NCBI RefSeq assembly: GCF_017592395.1
Contig: NZ_JAGFOU010000007.1
Span: 1-64,000, forward strand
Length of the DNA stretch: 64,000 nt
From: Actinomyces bowdenii
Lineage (GTDB): Bacteria > Actinomycetota > Actinomycetes > Actinomycetales > Actinomycetaceae
Direction of reading: 5' to 3'
Part shown: positions 17,040 through 25,991 of the stretch, in pieces
Layout: the number at the start of each line of letters is the position of its first letter
Position numbering within the stretch: the first letter of the stretch is position 1
Notes under the pieces: model-generated
What the model saw: the letters and a program-made list of their open reading frames with translations, nothing else
Told to the model about the DNA's origin: nothing
Databases searched by the model: none
Program-made: the position numbers and the translations under genes

Positions 17040-18745
17040 GCCCTCACCCCCTCATCCGGGCGCAGGGGATCGAGGCAATCAGCCCAAGAACTGAGGCTCT
17101 CACGCTCATGCGGGGTCCACAGGCGACGGGCCCATGCCAGCACCTTCCCTGCTGCTTCTGCTTGGGAGATGGGCGTGCTCTGAACCTCCAGGTCCTCGAC
17201 ATCGGGGTCGTTGGAGCGCACCGTGAGGGATGGGACCGTGACATGACCGCAGCCCCGAGCCGCCCGCCCCCCGAGTGTCAGGAAGCCCGCAGCGGCTTCG
17301 GCCAGGGCCAGGCCGAGGGCGCACAGGGTCGCATCGCGCATTCTCCTGACCTCCTCATCAGTGAGATCGTGCTGAGCGGATTCCCGGATGTTCCCCTCCA
17401 GGCGCTCCAGATCCACGGTAAGAGTCAGTGGCTCCCAATCAGCATCGACCACTACGTGCTCGACGAACAACCGGCCCCCGGTCTCGTCTTGCTCGTTCAG
17501 CCCTCGTCGACCGATGACTGCTCCGCCGGTCCACCGATCGATGGCCACGTGCTGGCGAACATCTTCCCTGCCGTTCTGGGCTCGGCAATCATCGACGCGC
17601 AATGCGCCCGCCCACCGGGTGCTGCCGAACAGAGCGGTGATCACTGTGGGCTCCTGTGTCAGGAACTCATGAACATCGTCGATGGGCGCCGCGGGTTGGG
17701 GATCCCCTTGGCCCTGCGCCGTCCTGACGATGCGCCCCATCCGGCTGCGCAGCGCGCCCCGAACCCCGGCCCCGGGCAGGATGTAGTGATCACCTTGGCG
17801 AAGGGGCAGCACAGGCCGCGAGGGCAGTGGAGTTCCTGGAGCCGCCATGTGCAGCCGGTGCTCGGCCTCTTCGGACACTGCGTCGGGGAGGCGCTCAGGG
17901 TCGTGCACGAGGATGCCGTCCTGGGAGTTCCAGGTGATCGAGACGGTCAGGGTGCGCCGGCCCTCGGATGGTGTCGCCTGCCTGGATTGATCCAGGAGAT
18001 CCTGCCCTGCCGCAGCAGCTGCCTGCTTGTGGTTGTCCGCATCCCCGCTGACCGCCGCGACCCACATGCGCAGGCCCTCCAGGGTGGAGAGATCAGCGCT
18101 CATGAAGAGCACGGGGTGCATCGCGTCCACGGCGAGCTTCACGCGGCCCCACCCGGCGTTGCGCCGCGCTCCCAGAACCAGTCGTCCTCTGTCGATGGCG
18201 GCCAGGACAGCGGTGAGCTCGTCCCTGACCTCCTCCGTTGACGGTGCTGCCTCAGGGCTGTGGTTGTTTCGGGCAGCCGTGGCGGGCTCATCAGTCGTAT
18301 GTCCGTTGAGCACCAGGGTGAAGCGGGTTCCCGGGGGGAGCACCTCATGGGTGAACAGGGCGCCGTCTGCGGCTGTGCCCAGGTGACGGTCCACGGTGTT
18401 GCCGTGCCGGTGAACGGTGGGCGTGTTCGCCTTTGGGCCCAGGTCCACGTCCTCCACCGAGATGCACGAGGCGCGTGAGGCGCTGCCCCACGCTCTGCCC
18501 ACGTCCTGTCTTCCGCTCTCATGGCCGATGGCGGCACGCAGCGCCCCGGCCAAGGAACTGCCCCGCAGGATCAGATGACCATCAGCATCCTGGGCCAGCA
18601 GGCGACTGTCCATACCGGGATCAGTTCTAGGGCGGGTCCTGCGGATCTCATCGCTCTGCCACTGCTTCGCCCCGGTCTGGACGGCCCCGACATGCAGGGG
18701 GGAGATCGTGCGCAGGGGAATCTCCAGGCGCATCCGAGTTGTCAT
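17036..18745 (-). CDS. double RAMP (fused Cas7-like) protein
   Basis: The 569-residue protein contains two Cas7/Csm3-like RAMP domains in tandem. Domain 1 has ISPLHVGA (14-21), LRGSSLAGALRAAIG, DRHLGTAADGALFTHEVL and the Gly-rich loop LGARRNAGWGRVKL near 200. Domain 2 has LPGAGVRGALRSRMGRIVR, LFGSTRWAGALRVDD, AIDRWTGGAV and LGGRAARGCGHVTV. Such subunits form the crRNA-binding backbone and carry Asp residues that cut target RNA; candidate Asp residues lie in both GTAADG and the IDRWTGG loop. Fusion of Cas7 units is known in type III-D. Both ends overlap neighbours by 4 bp. Confidence 0.8.
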   Translation of the reverse strand: MTTRMRLEIPLRTISPLHVGAVQTGAKQWQSDEIRRTRPRTDPGMDSRLLAQDADGHLILRGSSLAGALRAAIGHESGRQDVGRAWGSASRASCISVEDVDLGPKANTPTVHRHGNTVDRHLGTAADGALFTHEVLPPGTRFTLVLNGHTTDEPATAARNNHSPEAAPSTEEVRDELTAVLAAIDRGRLVLGARRNAGWGRVKLAVDAMHPVLFMSADLSTLEGLRMWVAAVSGDADNHKQAAAAAGQDLLDQSRQATPSEGRRTLTVSITWNSQDGILVHDPERLPDAVSEEAEHRLHMAAPGTPLPSRPVLPLRQGDHYILPGAGVRGALRSRMGRIVRTAQGQGDPQPAAPIDDVHEFLTQEPTVITALFGSTRWAGALRVDDCRAQNGREDVRQHVAIDRWTGGAVIGRRGLNEQDETGGRLFVEHVVVDADWEPLTLTVDLERLEGNIRESAQHDLTDEEVRRMRDATLCALGLALAEAAAGFLTLGGRAARGCGHVTVPSLTVRSNDPDVEDLEVQSTPISQAEAAGKVLAWARRLWTPHERESLSSWADCLDPLRPDEGVRA

Positions 18746-20748
18746 CGCCGTGGTCCTTCTCCCGTGCCATCGGTCGTCTCGGCGGGCACGACAGCGGCCG
18801 CGACCTGAACGATCCTGGACTGGTCCAGGAGGGGGTGGCCCACAACGAAGCGCCCGTAGCCCTCCGCAGCGCGCTGTCCCACACCGCGGGCGCCCAGATG
18901 CTCCAGCTCTGAAAGTGCTCGGTCCTCCTGGCCATGAGGTAGCACCACACGCAGGCAGGAACCGGCCTGCAGCGCTACGAGGGTGGGGCGAGGCGTATGC
19001 GATGCTCCCGAGTAGGAGTCGATCCGCCGTGCGCGCACCGAGGCGCTGACCGATCCGGGCCTTGCCGGGCTGTCCTCGCGCACGCTGCCCAGTCCTCGGG
19101 CCTTAAGGGCGCGGTTGAGCTGCCGGCATAGCCCGTTGGGGGTGGGATCGGGGCGCAGGAGGTGGTCCAGAGCGATGAGGTCCGAGGTCAACCAGATAGT
19201 CGTGGTCTGCGAGGATACATGTGGTTCTTCCCGCTTGACCGCTACCGCAGGTGGGTCCAGGACCGCGGGCTCCCCGACGGCGACGCTCACCCGTCCGTAC
19301 TGGCTGCGGGAGCGCCCGCCCAGGCGGGCGGCCCCGGCGAGAGCGGAAGGCCAGTCCTGTCCCAGGTACCGGTGCAGGACCTCAGCCAACTGATGGCCGA
19401 CTCCTACGCGGGTGGACCAGTAGGGGAACTCCTGAGCGGCTGAGATGCTCTGGACGAGGAAGAGATCGCCATCGGATGCCGTCCCTGTGCTCCGGTCGAT
19501 CGCCGTGTGCATATGGCCGACCAGGTGCGGCTGGATGAGGCGCACCCCGCCCTTGACGCAGGCCAGGTAGCCCCTGCGCAGTGGCTTGCGCGGTGAAGCG
19601 GGTGATTCGGCGGGCTGAGAAGCCAGTAGGTTGACCAGTGGCGCATCGCTATCGAGCTTGTCCCGCGTGAGTGCCAGAGGCACCGGCAGGCACCTCTGTC
19701 CGCCGACGCTCGGCAGCAGGTTCTCGCAACGCAGCAGATCATGGGTGACAGCATCACGCACCAGGGCCAGGTCTCGCTGCGCATCCCGCTGGGAGGCCCC
19801 ACTGTCGGAGATCGCCCGGTCCATACTGGTGCACAGACGCCGGTGAACATAGGCCAGTATAGAGGTGCCGCTGACGATATCGCTGCTCAGCAGTGTGTTG
19901 GACAGCCGTCCCGCGGTGGCATGCAGGTCCTGCAGGGGGGCCACCATGAGGGGCACATGTACACAGCCGGCAAGCTGGAGCGCATCCTCGTGGATCTCGG
20001 GACGGCACGCGCCTGCTGGTATCCGGGGAATGGGCGGGGAGCCTATCCTCGGAGCATTCGGAGGACCGGGCAGGGAGCTGAGCGTCTCGAGGGCCTCAGC
20101 GGCTCCTGGAGTGTCCGCGAGGCGGAGCGTGCACGACCCCGAGCCGCGTCGCCTGCCCGAGCCCAGGTGGTCCACCAAGGAGCAGGCCACGGACAGCAGG
20201 TGCCATACTGTGGTGCCTGCCTCCTCCCAATGGACGGGTCGTCCCAGCCCATCATGCTCCAGCAGCTCGACCTGCGCGCTCAGGGTTGCCCTGCGTGCCC
20301 GTTCCACGTAGCGCAAGTGCTGGGGCAGGACCGTGCCGGTCCGATGACTGAGCGCGGCACCGGGGCGTATGGAGCCGATAACACCTGCTCGGTCCGCCTG
20401 ATCCTGCGACTCGGCTGCGCCATCGGTCACTGCGTGGATGGCGATCAGCGCGGGCTCCGAGGCACGGGCACCGTAGCGGGACGGTCCCCCCAGCAGGCGC
20501 TCAGCCCAGGAGTACCAGGATCCGCCACCGTTCAGGTCTGATCGACTGCTCATCGAGCGCCCCTCGTCGAGGGCTGCCGCCACCACTCGGACCGCCTCTG
20601 CGAGCAGTCCGGTGAGCTCGGTCCCGGTGATCGTGGCTCTCCCATGGCGATCACGCAGATAGGACGATGTCAGGCCGGAGAACGTACTGGCTCCGGATGC
20701 CACGCCCCACTCGCTGTGCAGCTCCACGCTGAGCTCACGCGTTGTCAT
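18742..20748 (-). CDS. csx10: RAMP protein with Cas7-like N-terminal and Csx10-like C-terminal half
   Basis: At 668 residues this is longer than typical Csx10. The N-terminal part resembles a Cas7-type RAMP: ITGTELTGLLAEAVR (40-54), SHRTGTVLPQHLRYVERARR (134-153) and a Gly-rich loop SGRRRGSGSCTL (about 197-208). The C-terminal part carries Csx10 hallmarks: AIDRSTGTASDGDLFLVQSI (416-435) and the loop LGGRSRSQYGRVSV (about 476-489). Csx10 is the Cas5-like subunit that holds the crRNA 5' handle in III-D complexes. The ATG overlaps the cas10 stop by 4 bp. I infer a Cas7-Csx10 fusion; the domain boundary near residue 250 is approximate. Confidence 0.75.
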   Translation of the reverse strand: MTTRELSVELHSEWGVASGASTFSGLTSSYLRDRHGRATITGTELTGLLAEAVRVVAAALDEGRSMSSRSDLNGGGSWYSWAERLLGGPSRYGARASEPALIAIHAVTDGAAESQDQADRAGVIGSIRPGAALSHRTGTVLPQHLRYVERARRATLSAQVELLEHDGLGRPVHWEEAGTTVWHLLSVACSLVDHLGSGRRRGSGSCTLRLADTPGAAEALETLSSLPGPPNAPRIGSPPIPRIPAGACRPEIHEDALQLAGCVHVPLMVAPLQDLHATAGRLSNTLLSSDIVSGTSILAYVHRRLCTSMDRAISDSGASQRDAQRDLALVRDAVTHDLLRCENLLPSVGGQRCLPVPLALTRDKLDSDAPLVNLLASQPAESPASPRKPLRRGYLACVKGGVRLIQPHLVGHMHTAIDRSTGTASDGDLFLVQSISAAQEFPYWSTRVGVGHQLAEVLHRYLGQDWPSALAGAARLGGRSRSQYGRVSVAVGEPAVLDPPAVAVKREEPHVSSQTTTIWLTSDLIALDHLLRPDPTPNGLCRQLNRALKARGLGSVREDSPARPGSVSASVRARRIDSYSGASHTPRPTLVALQAGSCLRVVLPHGQEDRALSELEHLGARGVGQRAAEGYGRFVVGHPLLDQSRIVQVAAAVVPAETTDGTGEGPRR

Positions 20749-22679
20749 TCCTTCTCCTCATGCCTGGTGGTGCGCTGCCCTCCGACGGGGATGGTCCAGG
20801 TGGATGGTGCCGCCTTCTCCACCAGTTCCATGCAATCGAACAGGGCCGTGGACCAGCCCTGCCCATCCTCGTCCTTCAGGAACAGGCTCCGTTCATCTTC
20901 AAGCCCCAGGCCCAGGGCCCTCGCTTGATGCTGCAGCTGTCCTTCCTGCTCGAGGAGCCATGCCCAGTACCTGTTTGCCTGCGTGATCGTCCGTTCGCGC
21001 TCTGCTGGCTTGAGCTCCGGGTCGAGCAGTGGGGCCAGATCAGTGCGCAGCTGCTTGACCCGGGTACGGGGGAATCCCCGGCTGTCGGGGTTCGCAGCAG
21101 CCATTTCCCTGCTGCCACCGTGAGAGGGGCAAGGAGGCGGATCCTCCTGGCCGGTGTAGACCCGGGCCTTGGCCAGCAGCTCCGCCCAGGAGTGCGTCTC
21201 GCGCTGAGCGCGCTCCCGGGCGGATGCACTCGTGCTCAAGGGGGTGCGGAGGTAGTAGGGGCGAGCAGTCAGGTCCTGGTAGGGGCGGCGCAGCTCCTCC
21301 AGGGAGTCGAAGGAGGAGTCGTGCAGGACGTGGAAGTCCAGAGTGGATTCATGACGGGAGAGCCGCTTGGCGCTGGAGCACAGCTCCTCGGCAAGCCTGT
21401 AGGCGGAGTGGAACGGGTAGGCGCGCTTGATCACCGCGATCCCCGCAGCAGCGCACATGCCCTGACCGGGGCGATCGGGGTCGAGATCGCGCAGCAACGG
21501 GTCGGCTGCGGTGGTCGTCTCGAACTCGTGGAGGAATGCTGCGGTGAAGAGGAAGCCGTACTGGGCATCGGTGATGATGGTGACATCGTCACCCCCGACG
21601 AGCACGGGTACGAGCGGTGCCACCCTGTGCTGATGCCCCTCCGGCCCGGTGTCACTCTCCTTGCGGGAGGCGTCGACCACGGTATGCCAGGCCAGGATGA
21701 AGGCGGTGAACGTCGCCTCCTCCAGGGCGGATGAGACCACGCGGGCGTACTGCGCCAACTCCCCTCCGACGCGCTTGCGGTGCTGCCAGTCTTGGGTGTC
21801 GTGCTTGGACGGATCGACCCCTGCGGCTTGTGCTCTTGTGAGAGCTCCCTGCAGGTCGCCGAGCAGCGCGCCGACCCCATTGCCATCGATGTGGATGACG
21901 CACACCCAGGGCAGTGGCGAAATGTCCTGCACCGACTCCGCTCCCTCCCCTGAGCCCAGAGCCCTCTCCAGGCGGTATTGATTGGTCACCGCTAGGCCGG
22001 GGCTGGGGGAGTCCTCGCATACCTGCTCACCCAGCAGCATGGTGTAGGCATGCCGCAGTCTGTTGTTCGTTCCCAAGAGCCTGCTGAGATGGGCGGATCC
22101 CTCGGCCCCCAGGGGGGAGTCGTAGCCGACCAGGGAGATCAGGGTGTCCCGCAGCCTCTCGCTGTGGGAGCGCTTAACACGTACCGGCTCGGACAGTGAG
22201 ACGTCCTTGTCGATGGCCCACAGACGGTCCTCTGCCCGTGGTGGGCAGGCGGGAAGGCCGGTGTCCTTGCAGGTGGCCAGGAAGGGCATGCAGGGGAAGC
22301 GCGTGCTCGGCGAGCGACGGCGGGCGGTGTACTGGCGGGCCAGATCATGCACCTGCGCCAGGTGCCGGGGCTTCAACGGCGGTTGATCGATATCCAGGTG
22401 GACACCGCTGACATCCATCCCCGGTGCCTCGACCGCTGCCTGGCTTGTTAGGGCTGTGATCAATCTGGAGCAGTCATCCGCCGTGGGGGCGAGCCAGATG
22501 ACCTTGCCCGACGCGGCGGAGACGACCTCCAGGACTCTGTGCGTGCCATCATTGGCCAGTTGCTGGAACCATGTGGGCAGCCGGCTGAGCAGGTAGGAGG
22601 CACCGATCTGATCTCGCTGGCGCTGGGTCGCAAAGATGTATGCCTGGTTTCCGTTGGTCTCCACCATTGCGAGGTGCAT
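20745..22679 (-). CDS. cas10: Cas10-like signalling subunit with GGDD palm, no HD domain
   Basis: This 644-residue protein starts at once with a first palm domain, TNGNQAYIFATQRQRDQIGA (8-27), then GASYLLSRL, the pattern seen in Cmr2/Cas10. A Cys-containing linker (Cys130, Cys137, Cys145) may bind zinc. The second palm has IHIDGNGVG (262-270) and VLVGGDDVTII (359-369) with GGDD at 362-365, so cyclic oligoadenylate synthesis is predicted. No N-terminal HD nuclease is present. I chose ATG 22679, 8 nt after AGGAGA; an upstream frame to 22790 is not conserved-looking. It heads the coupled minus-strand operon. Confidence 0.88.
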   Translation of the reverse strand: MHLAMVETNGNQAYIFATQRQRDQIGASYLLSRLPTWFQQLANDGTHRVLEVVSAASGKVIWLAPTADDCSRLITALTSQAAVEAPGMDVSGVHLDIDQPPLKPRHLAQVHDLARQYTARRRSPSTRFPCMPFLATCKDTGLPACPPRAEDRLWAIDKDVSLSEPVRVKRSHSERLRDTLISLVGYDSPLGAEGSAHLSRLLGTNNRLRHAYTMLLGEQVCEDSPSPGLAVTNQYRLERALGSGEGAESVQDISPLPWVCVIHIDGNGVGALLGDLQGALTRAQAAGVDPSKHDTQDWQHRKRVGGELAQYARVVSSALEEATFTAFILAWHTVVDASRKESDTGPEGHQHRVAPLVPVLVGGDDVTIITDAQYGFLFTAAFLHEFETTTAADPLLRDLDPDRPGQGMCAAAGIAVIKRAYPFHSAYRLAEELCSSAKRLSRHESTLDFHVLHDSSFDSLEELRRPYQDLTARPYYLRTPLSTSASARERAQRETHSWAELLAKARVYTGQEDPPPCPSHGGSREMAAANPDSRGFPRTRVKQLRTDLAPLLDPELKPAERERTITQANRYWAWLLEQEGQLQHQARALGLGLEDERSLFLKDEDGQGWSTALFDCMELVEKAAPSTWTIPVGGQRTTRHEEKE

Positions 22680-22923
22680 CGTGTCTCCTATCCCGGCCCA
22701 GGAGTATTGAGAAGAAGTCGCCTCAGGTATACCAGCCCCATGCCGCGCGCGTCCTGGGTTCGGATGTAGGGGCGCCCAGCGGAAGGTCACGGTTCCGTAT
22801 CACTGGGGTGGGAGGACCTGGAGCGCGCGCCGCGCTGCCGAGTGGCTGATGGTGTCAAGACGCTTCCGGACGCGGTGGGCCTTGGCTCGATGGGGTTGCG
22901 GGGCGGTGGGATCCGGCCCGTGC

Positions 22924-25515
22924 TCAGCGCCCCGGCTCCACCGGGTCCTCGACCAGGCCCTCGGGCAGGGGTGAGCGGCTGACCACCCGCAGGCGCCGGG
23001 TGGGCCGGGTCATTGCCACGTACAGGTCCCCCGCGCTGCCGGCGCCCACGAGGGCCGGATCGACCAGGACCACGGCGTCGAACTCCAGGCCCTTGGAGGC
23101 CACCGGCCCCATGACCGCCAGGCGGGCGCGCAGCAGATCCCCACCGGGTGCCTCCATGGCCGCCGCCAGGGCGGGCTCGGCGCCCAGCAGGGCCGCCGCC
23201 TGCCCGGCATCCGGGGCGATGACGGCCAGGCGCCCCGCGCCGGGGCCCACCGCTGCGTCCAGGCCCTCGAGCTCCTCGGCGACGGCGCGGCGCAGCGCCG
23301 TCGCCCACGCCTCCTGAGCCGGGTCCGGCCCCTCCGGCGGATCGTCCCGCCCCTGCGGGCTCCCCGGCTGGCCGCCGGCGCCCTCCACGAGCTCCACGAC
23401 CAGGCAGTCGGGCAGGTCGCGCACCGAGCGCACCGGGTAGACCGGGGGGTGGCCCAGCGCCGTGACCACCCGGTCGGCCGCATCCATGATCGTGGCCGGA
23501 GTGCGGTAGCACACGCTGAGCACCTCCTCGCGCAGCGGGGTCGAGCCCCCGGCGCGCCGGGCCCCCTGGGCGCCCCCGGCGCCCGCTGCGTGAGGGCCGC
23601 GGCCCCGCCCCGAGCCGCCCCCGGCCGCCCCGGCGGCCGTGCCCAGGGGCTGGAGCACCTGGCCCCAGCTGGAGGGGGCCCGGCCACCGGAGTACTGGGC
23701 CAGGTCCCCCACAACGGTGAAGGAGCGCTGCGGGCAGCGGCGCGCCAGGGCCCGCCAGGCCATGGCCCCCAGCTCCTGGGCCTCATCGACCACCACATGC
23801 CCGTAGGTCCAGGTGCGATCGGCCCGTGCCCGCTCGGCCAGTGTCAGGCGGGGGCCAGTGTCCTGGACCCGGTCGGCCAGCATCTCGGCCGAGACCATTC
23901 CCGCGCCCAGCTCCTGGGACTCGATGGCCTGGGCGGCGTAGGCCACCAGCTCCTCACGGCGCCGCGCCTCCAGACGGGCCCGGCGCGCCCGGGCGTCCTC
24001 ACTGGGGCCCAGCAGCTCGGCCAGCTCATCGATGAGGGGGATGTCTGCGCTGGTCAGCTCCGAGCCCACCGGCCGGACCACCGCCGCGCGCGCCTGCTCA
24101 TCGAGCTCGGGGGCCAGCCGCTGGAGCAGCTGGGGGCGCGCCCACAGCCGCTCCAGCAGCCCCGCCGGGGTCATCGGCATCCAGCACAGGTTGATCTCGC
24201 GGCGCGCATCGCGGCTGGTGCGGATGTCCTCGCGGATCCAGGCGCGGGTATCGGCGTCGGAGGCGTCCTGCCCGGTGGCCGCGGCGAACTGGTCGGTCAG
24301 GCGCTCCAGGAGCCACAGCACGAAGGGCTCGCGCGCCAGGTTGTGGGGCTTGCCGCTGCGGCGGGCCCGGGCGATCGCCTCGCGCACATCCCGGGGCTCC
24401 AGGCTCAGCCGCGTGCCCTGGACCTCGATCGTGCGCGGCTGGTCGGGGACGCGCTGGAGGTCCCGCACGGCCCGCCGGAGGATCTCCGCCCACACCGCAT
24501 CGCCCTTGATCTCGGCGACGGCGGCGGGCTCGGCCCCCCGGGCCCGCACCCCCGGCACCAGATCAGCGATAGTGGTGGAGACCACGCCGGTCTCGCCCAG
24601 GGAGGGCAGGACCTGCTCGACATAGCGCAGGAAGGTGCGCGAGGGCCCCACCAGGAGCACCCCGGAGCGCTCCAGGCGCTCCCGCTCGGAGTAGAAGAGG
24701 TAGGCCACCCGGTGCAGGGCGACGGCCGTCTTGCCGGTGCCCGGGCCGCCCTGGACCACGAGCACGCCGGTGCCCGGTGAGGTGACGATGCGGTCCTGCT
24801 CGGCCTGGATCGTGGCCACGATGTCGCCCATGCGGCCCTCCCGCGCCGCCGACATGGCGGCGATGAGGGCCCCCTCGCCCTGGAGGCCGCTGCCCGGAGC
24901 GCCCTGACCCGCCGGGACCAGGGAATCCAGGGCGCCGACGTCGATGAGCTCGTCCTCCAGGCCGATGACCCGCCGGGCCCGGGTGTCGATATGGCGACGG
25001 CGCACCAGCCCCATGGGCTGGGATGCGGTGGCCTGGTAGAAGGCGCGCGCCAGGGGGGCGCGCCAGTCCAGGACGACCTCGCGGTGCGTCTCGTCCTGGA
25101 GCCCGATGCGGCCCACATAGTGGCGCCTGCCCCCGTCGGTCACCGGGGATGAGGAGGCCCCGCCGGTCTCCAGCGCCTCGGGGCTCAGGTCCATCCGGCC
25201 GAAGACCAGGCGGTCCTCCACCCCCTCCAGGGAGGAGATCTGGGAGGAATAGTGGATGGCGTAGGCGTCCCGCTCCCCGCGGGACTGGTGGGTCCCGCTG
25301 ACCCCCCGGGCCTCGATCTGGGCCAGGGAGCGGCGGGCCTGGACCAGCTGGCGGTCCAGCTCGCTGTAGGCCAGGTCCACCACCTCCTGCTCGGCGCCCA
25401 GCTCGCGCTCCCGGTCCTGCTGTCCGTGGGACCGCCCTGGGCGCCCTGGCGCGCCGCCGCGCAGGGCGGTCCCATCGCGGTCGGATGCGCCGACGGGGGG
25501 AGTCGTCTGATTCAC
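22924..25515 (-). CDS. helR: HelR/HelD-like RNA polymerase-recycling ATPase (SF1 helicase fold)
   Basis: The 863-residue protein has an N-terminal helical region, the Walker A motif VVQGGPGTGKTAVALHR and the Walker B motif HVVVDEAQELGAMAW, with late SF1 motifs near VCYRTPATIMDAA and VASKGLEFDAVVLVDP. This layout and length fit the actinobacterial HelD/HelR class that frees stalled RNA polymerase from DNA and, in some species, confers rifampicin tolerance. Start is GTG 25515 (reads MNQTTPP) with a weak site. A low-complexity Gly/Pro/Arg insertion lies near residues 620-660. It is upstream of cas10 on the same strand but separated by about 240 bp, so I treat it as a separate unit. Confidence 0.78.
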   Translation of the reverse strand: MNQTTPPVGASDRDGTALRGGAPGRPGRSHGQQDRERELGAEQEVVDLAYSELDRQLVQARRSLAQIEARGVSGTHQSRGERDAYAIHYSSQISSLEGVEDRLVFGRMDLSPEALETGGASSSPVTDGGRRHYVGRIGLQDETHREVVLDWRAPLARAFYQATASQPMGLVRRRHIDTRARRVIGLEDELIDVGALDSLVPAGQGAPGSGLQGEGALIAAMSAAREGRMGDIVATIQAEQDRIVTSPGTGVLVVQGGPGTGKTAVALHRVAYLFYSERERLERSGVLLVGPSRTFLRYVEQVLPSLGETGVVSTTIADLVPGVRARGAEPAAVAEIKGDAVWAEILRRAVRDLQRVPDQPRTIEVQGTRLSLEPRDVREAIARARRSGKPHNLAREPFVLWLLERLTDQFAAATGQDASDADTRAWIREDIRTSRDARREINLCWMPMTPAGLLERLWARPQLLQRLAPELDEQARAAVVRPVGSELTSADIPLIDELAELLGPSEDARARRARLEARRREELVAYAAQAIESQELGAGMVSAEMLADRVQDTGPRLTLAERARADRTWTYGHVVVDEAQELGAMAWRALARRCPQRSFTVVGDLAQYSGGRAPSSWGQVLQPLGTAAGAAGGGSGRGRGPHAAGAGGAQGARRAGGSTPLREEVLSVCYRTPATIMDAADRVVTALGHPPVYPVRSVRDLPDCLVVELVEGAGGQPGSPQGRDDPPEGPDPAQEAWATALRRAVAEELEGLDAAVGPGAGRLAVIAPDAGQAAALLGAEPALAAAMEAPGGDLLRARLAVMGPVASKGLEFDAVVLVDPALVGAGSAGDLYVAMTRPTRRLRVVSRSPLPEGLVEDPVEPGR

Positions 25516-25991
25516 TCGGCCTCACTGGTTGACTGGTTGACTCGGGGAGGCGGGGCCGCTCGGCGGCCGGCCTCCCACACGGCGTTCATCGGTCTTCTTC
25601 CTCAGGATCCGACCCATGGCCTGCCCGATGCGCGCATGGCTGAGCGCAGGGGGCCCCGGCGGGACCGGGCGAGCACCGGCCCGGCAATGGGCGCGCCGCG
25701 CAGGCCGGTCCATTATTCTCCTGTCCAAGGCGCTGTGGGGAAGCCCATGGCGAACACGGCGCCCTGGCTGGCATCCACGGGAACAGCCCGGACCAGCCGG
25801 CTGTTGGTCCAGTCAGCACCGGCCCGCGCCCCGTCCCCCAACGAGGCGCTGCCCGAACCAGGCCACTGGATGGCACGAGACCCGACAACCACTGACAGCC
25901 CCGAATGACCGACCCATCAGCCCACACACCATCGGACAGGCCGCCCGATCAGGCGGCAACCGCCGGATACCACAGGAAAGGAGGCGGCTCC
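25516..25991. other. divergent intergenic region, no gene seen
   Basis: This 476-bp gap lies between the divergent HelR-like and PAC2 genes and must hold both promoters. It contains a tandem TGGTTGAC pair near 25527-25542, a short inverted repeat GCCGCC / GGCGGC at 25940-25957, and the AAAGGAGG ribosome binding site of the PAC2 gene. No convincing coding frame. Confidence 0.5.

Noticed and set aside
22680-22790. Longer N-terminus for Cas10 starting at 22790
   Set aside because: No ribosome binding site at 22790, whereas AGGAGA lies just before ATG 22679, where palm 1 begins.
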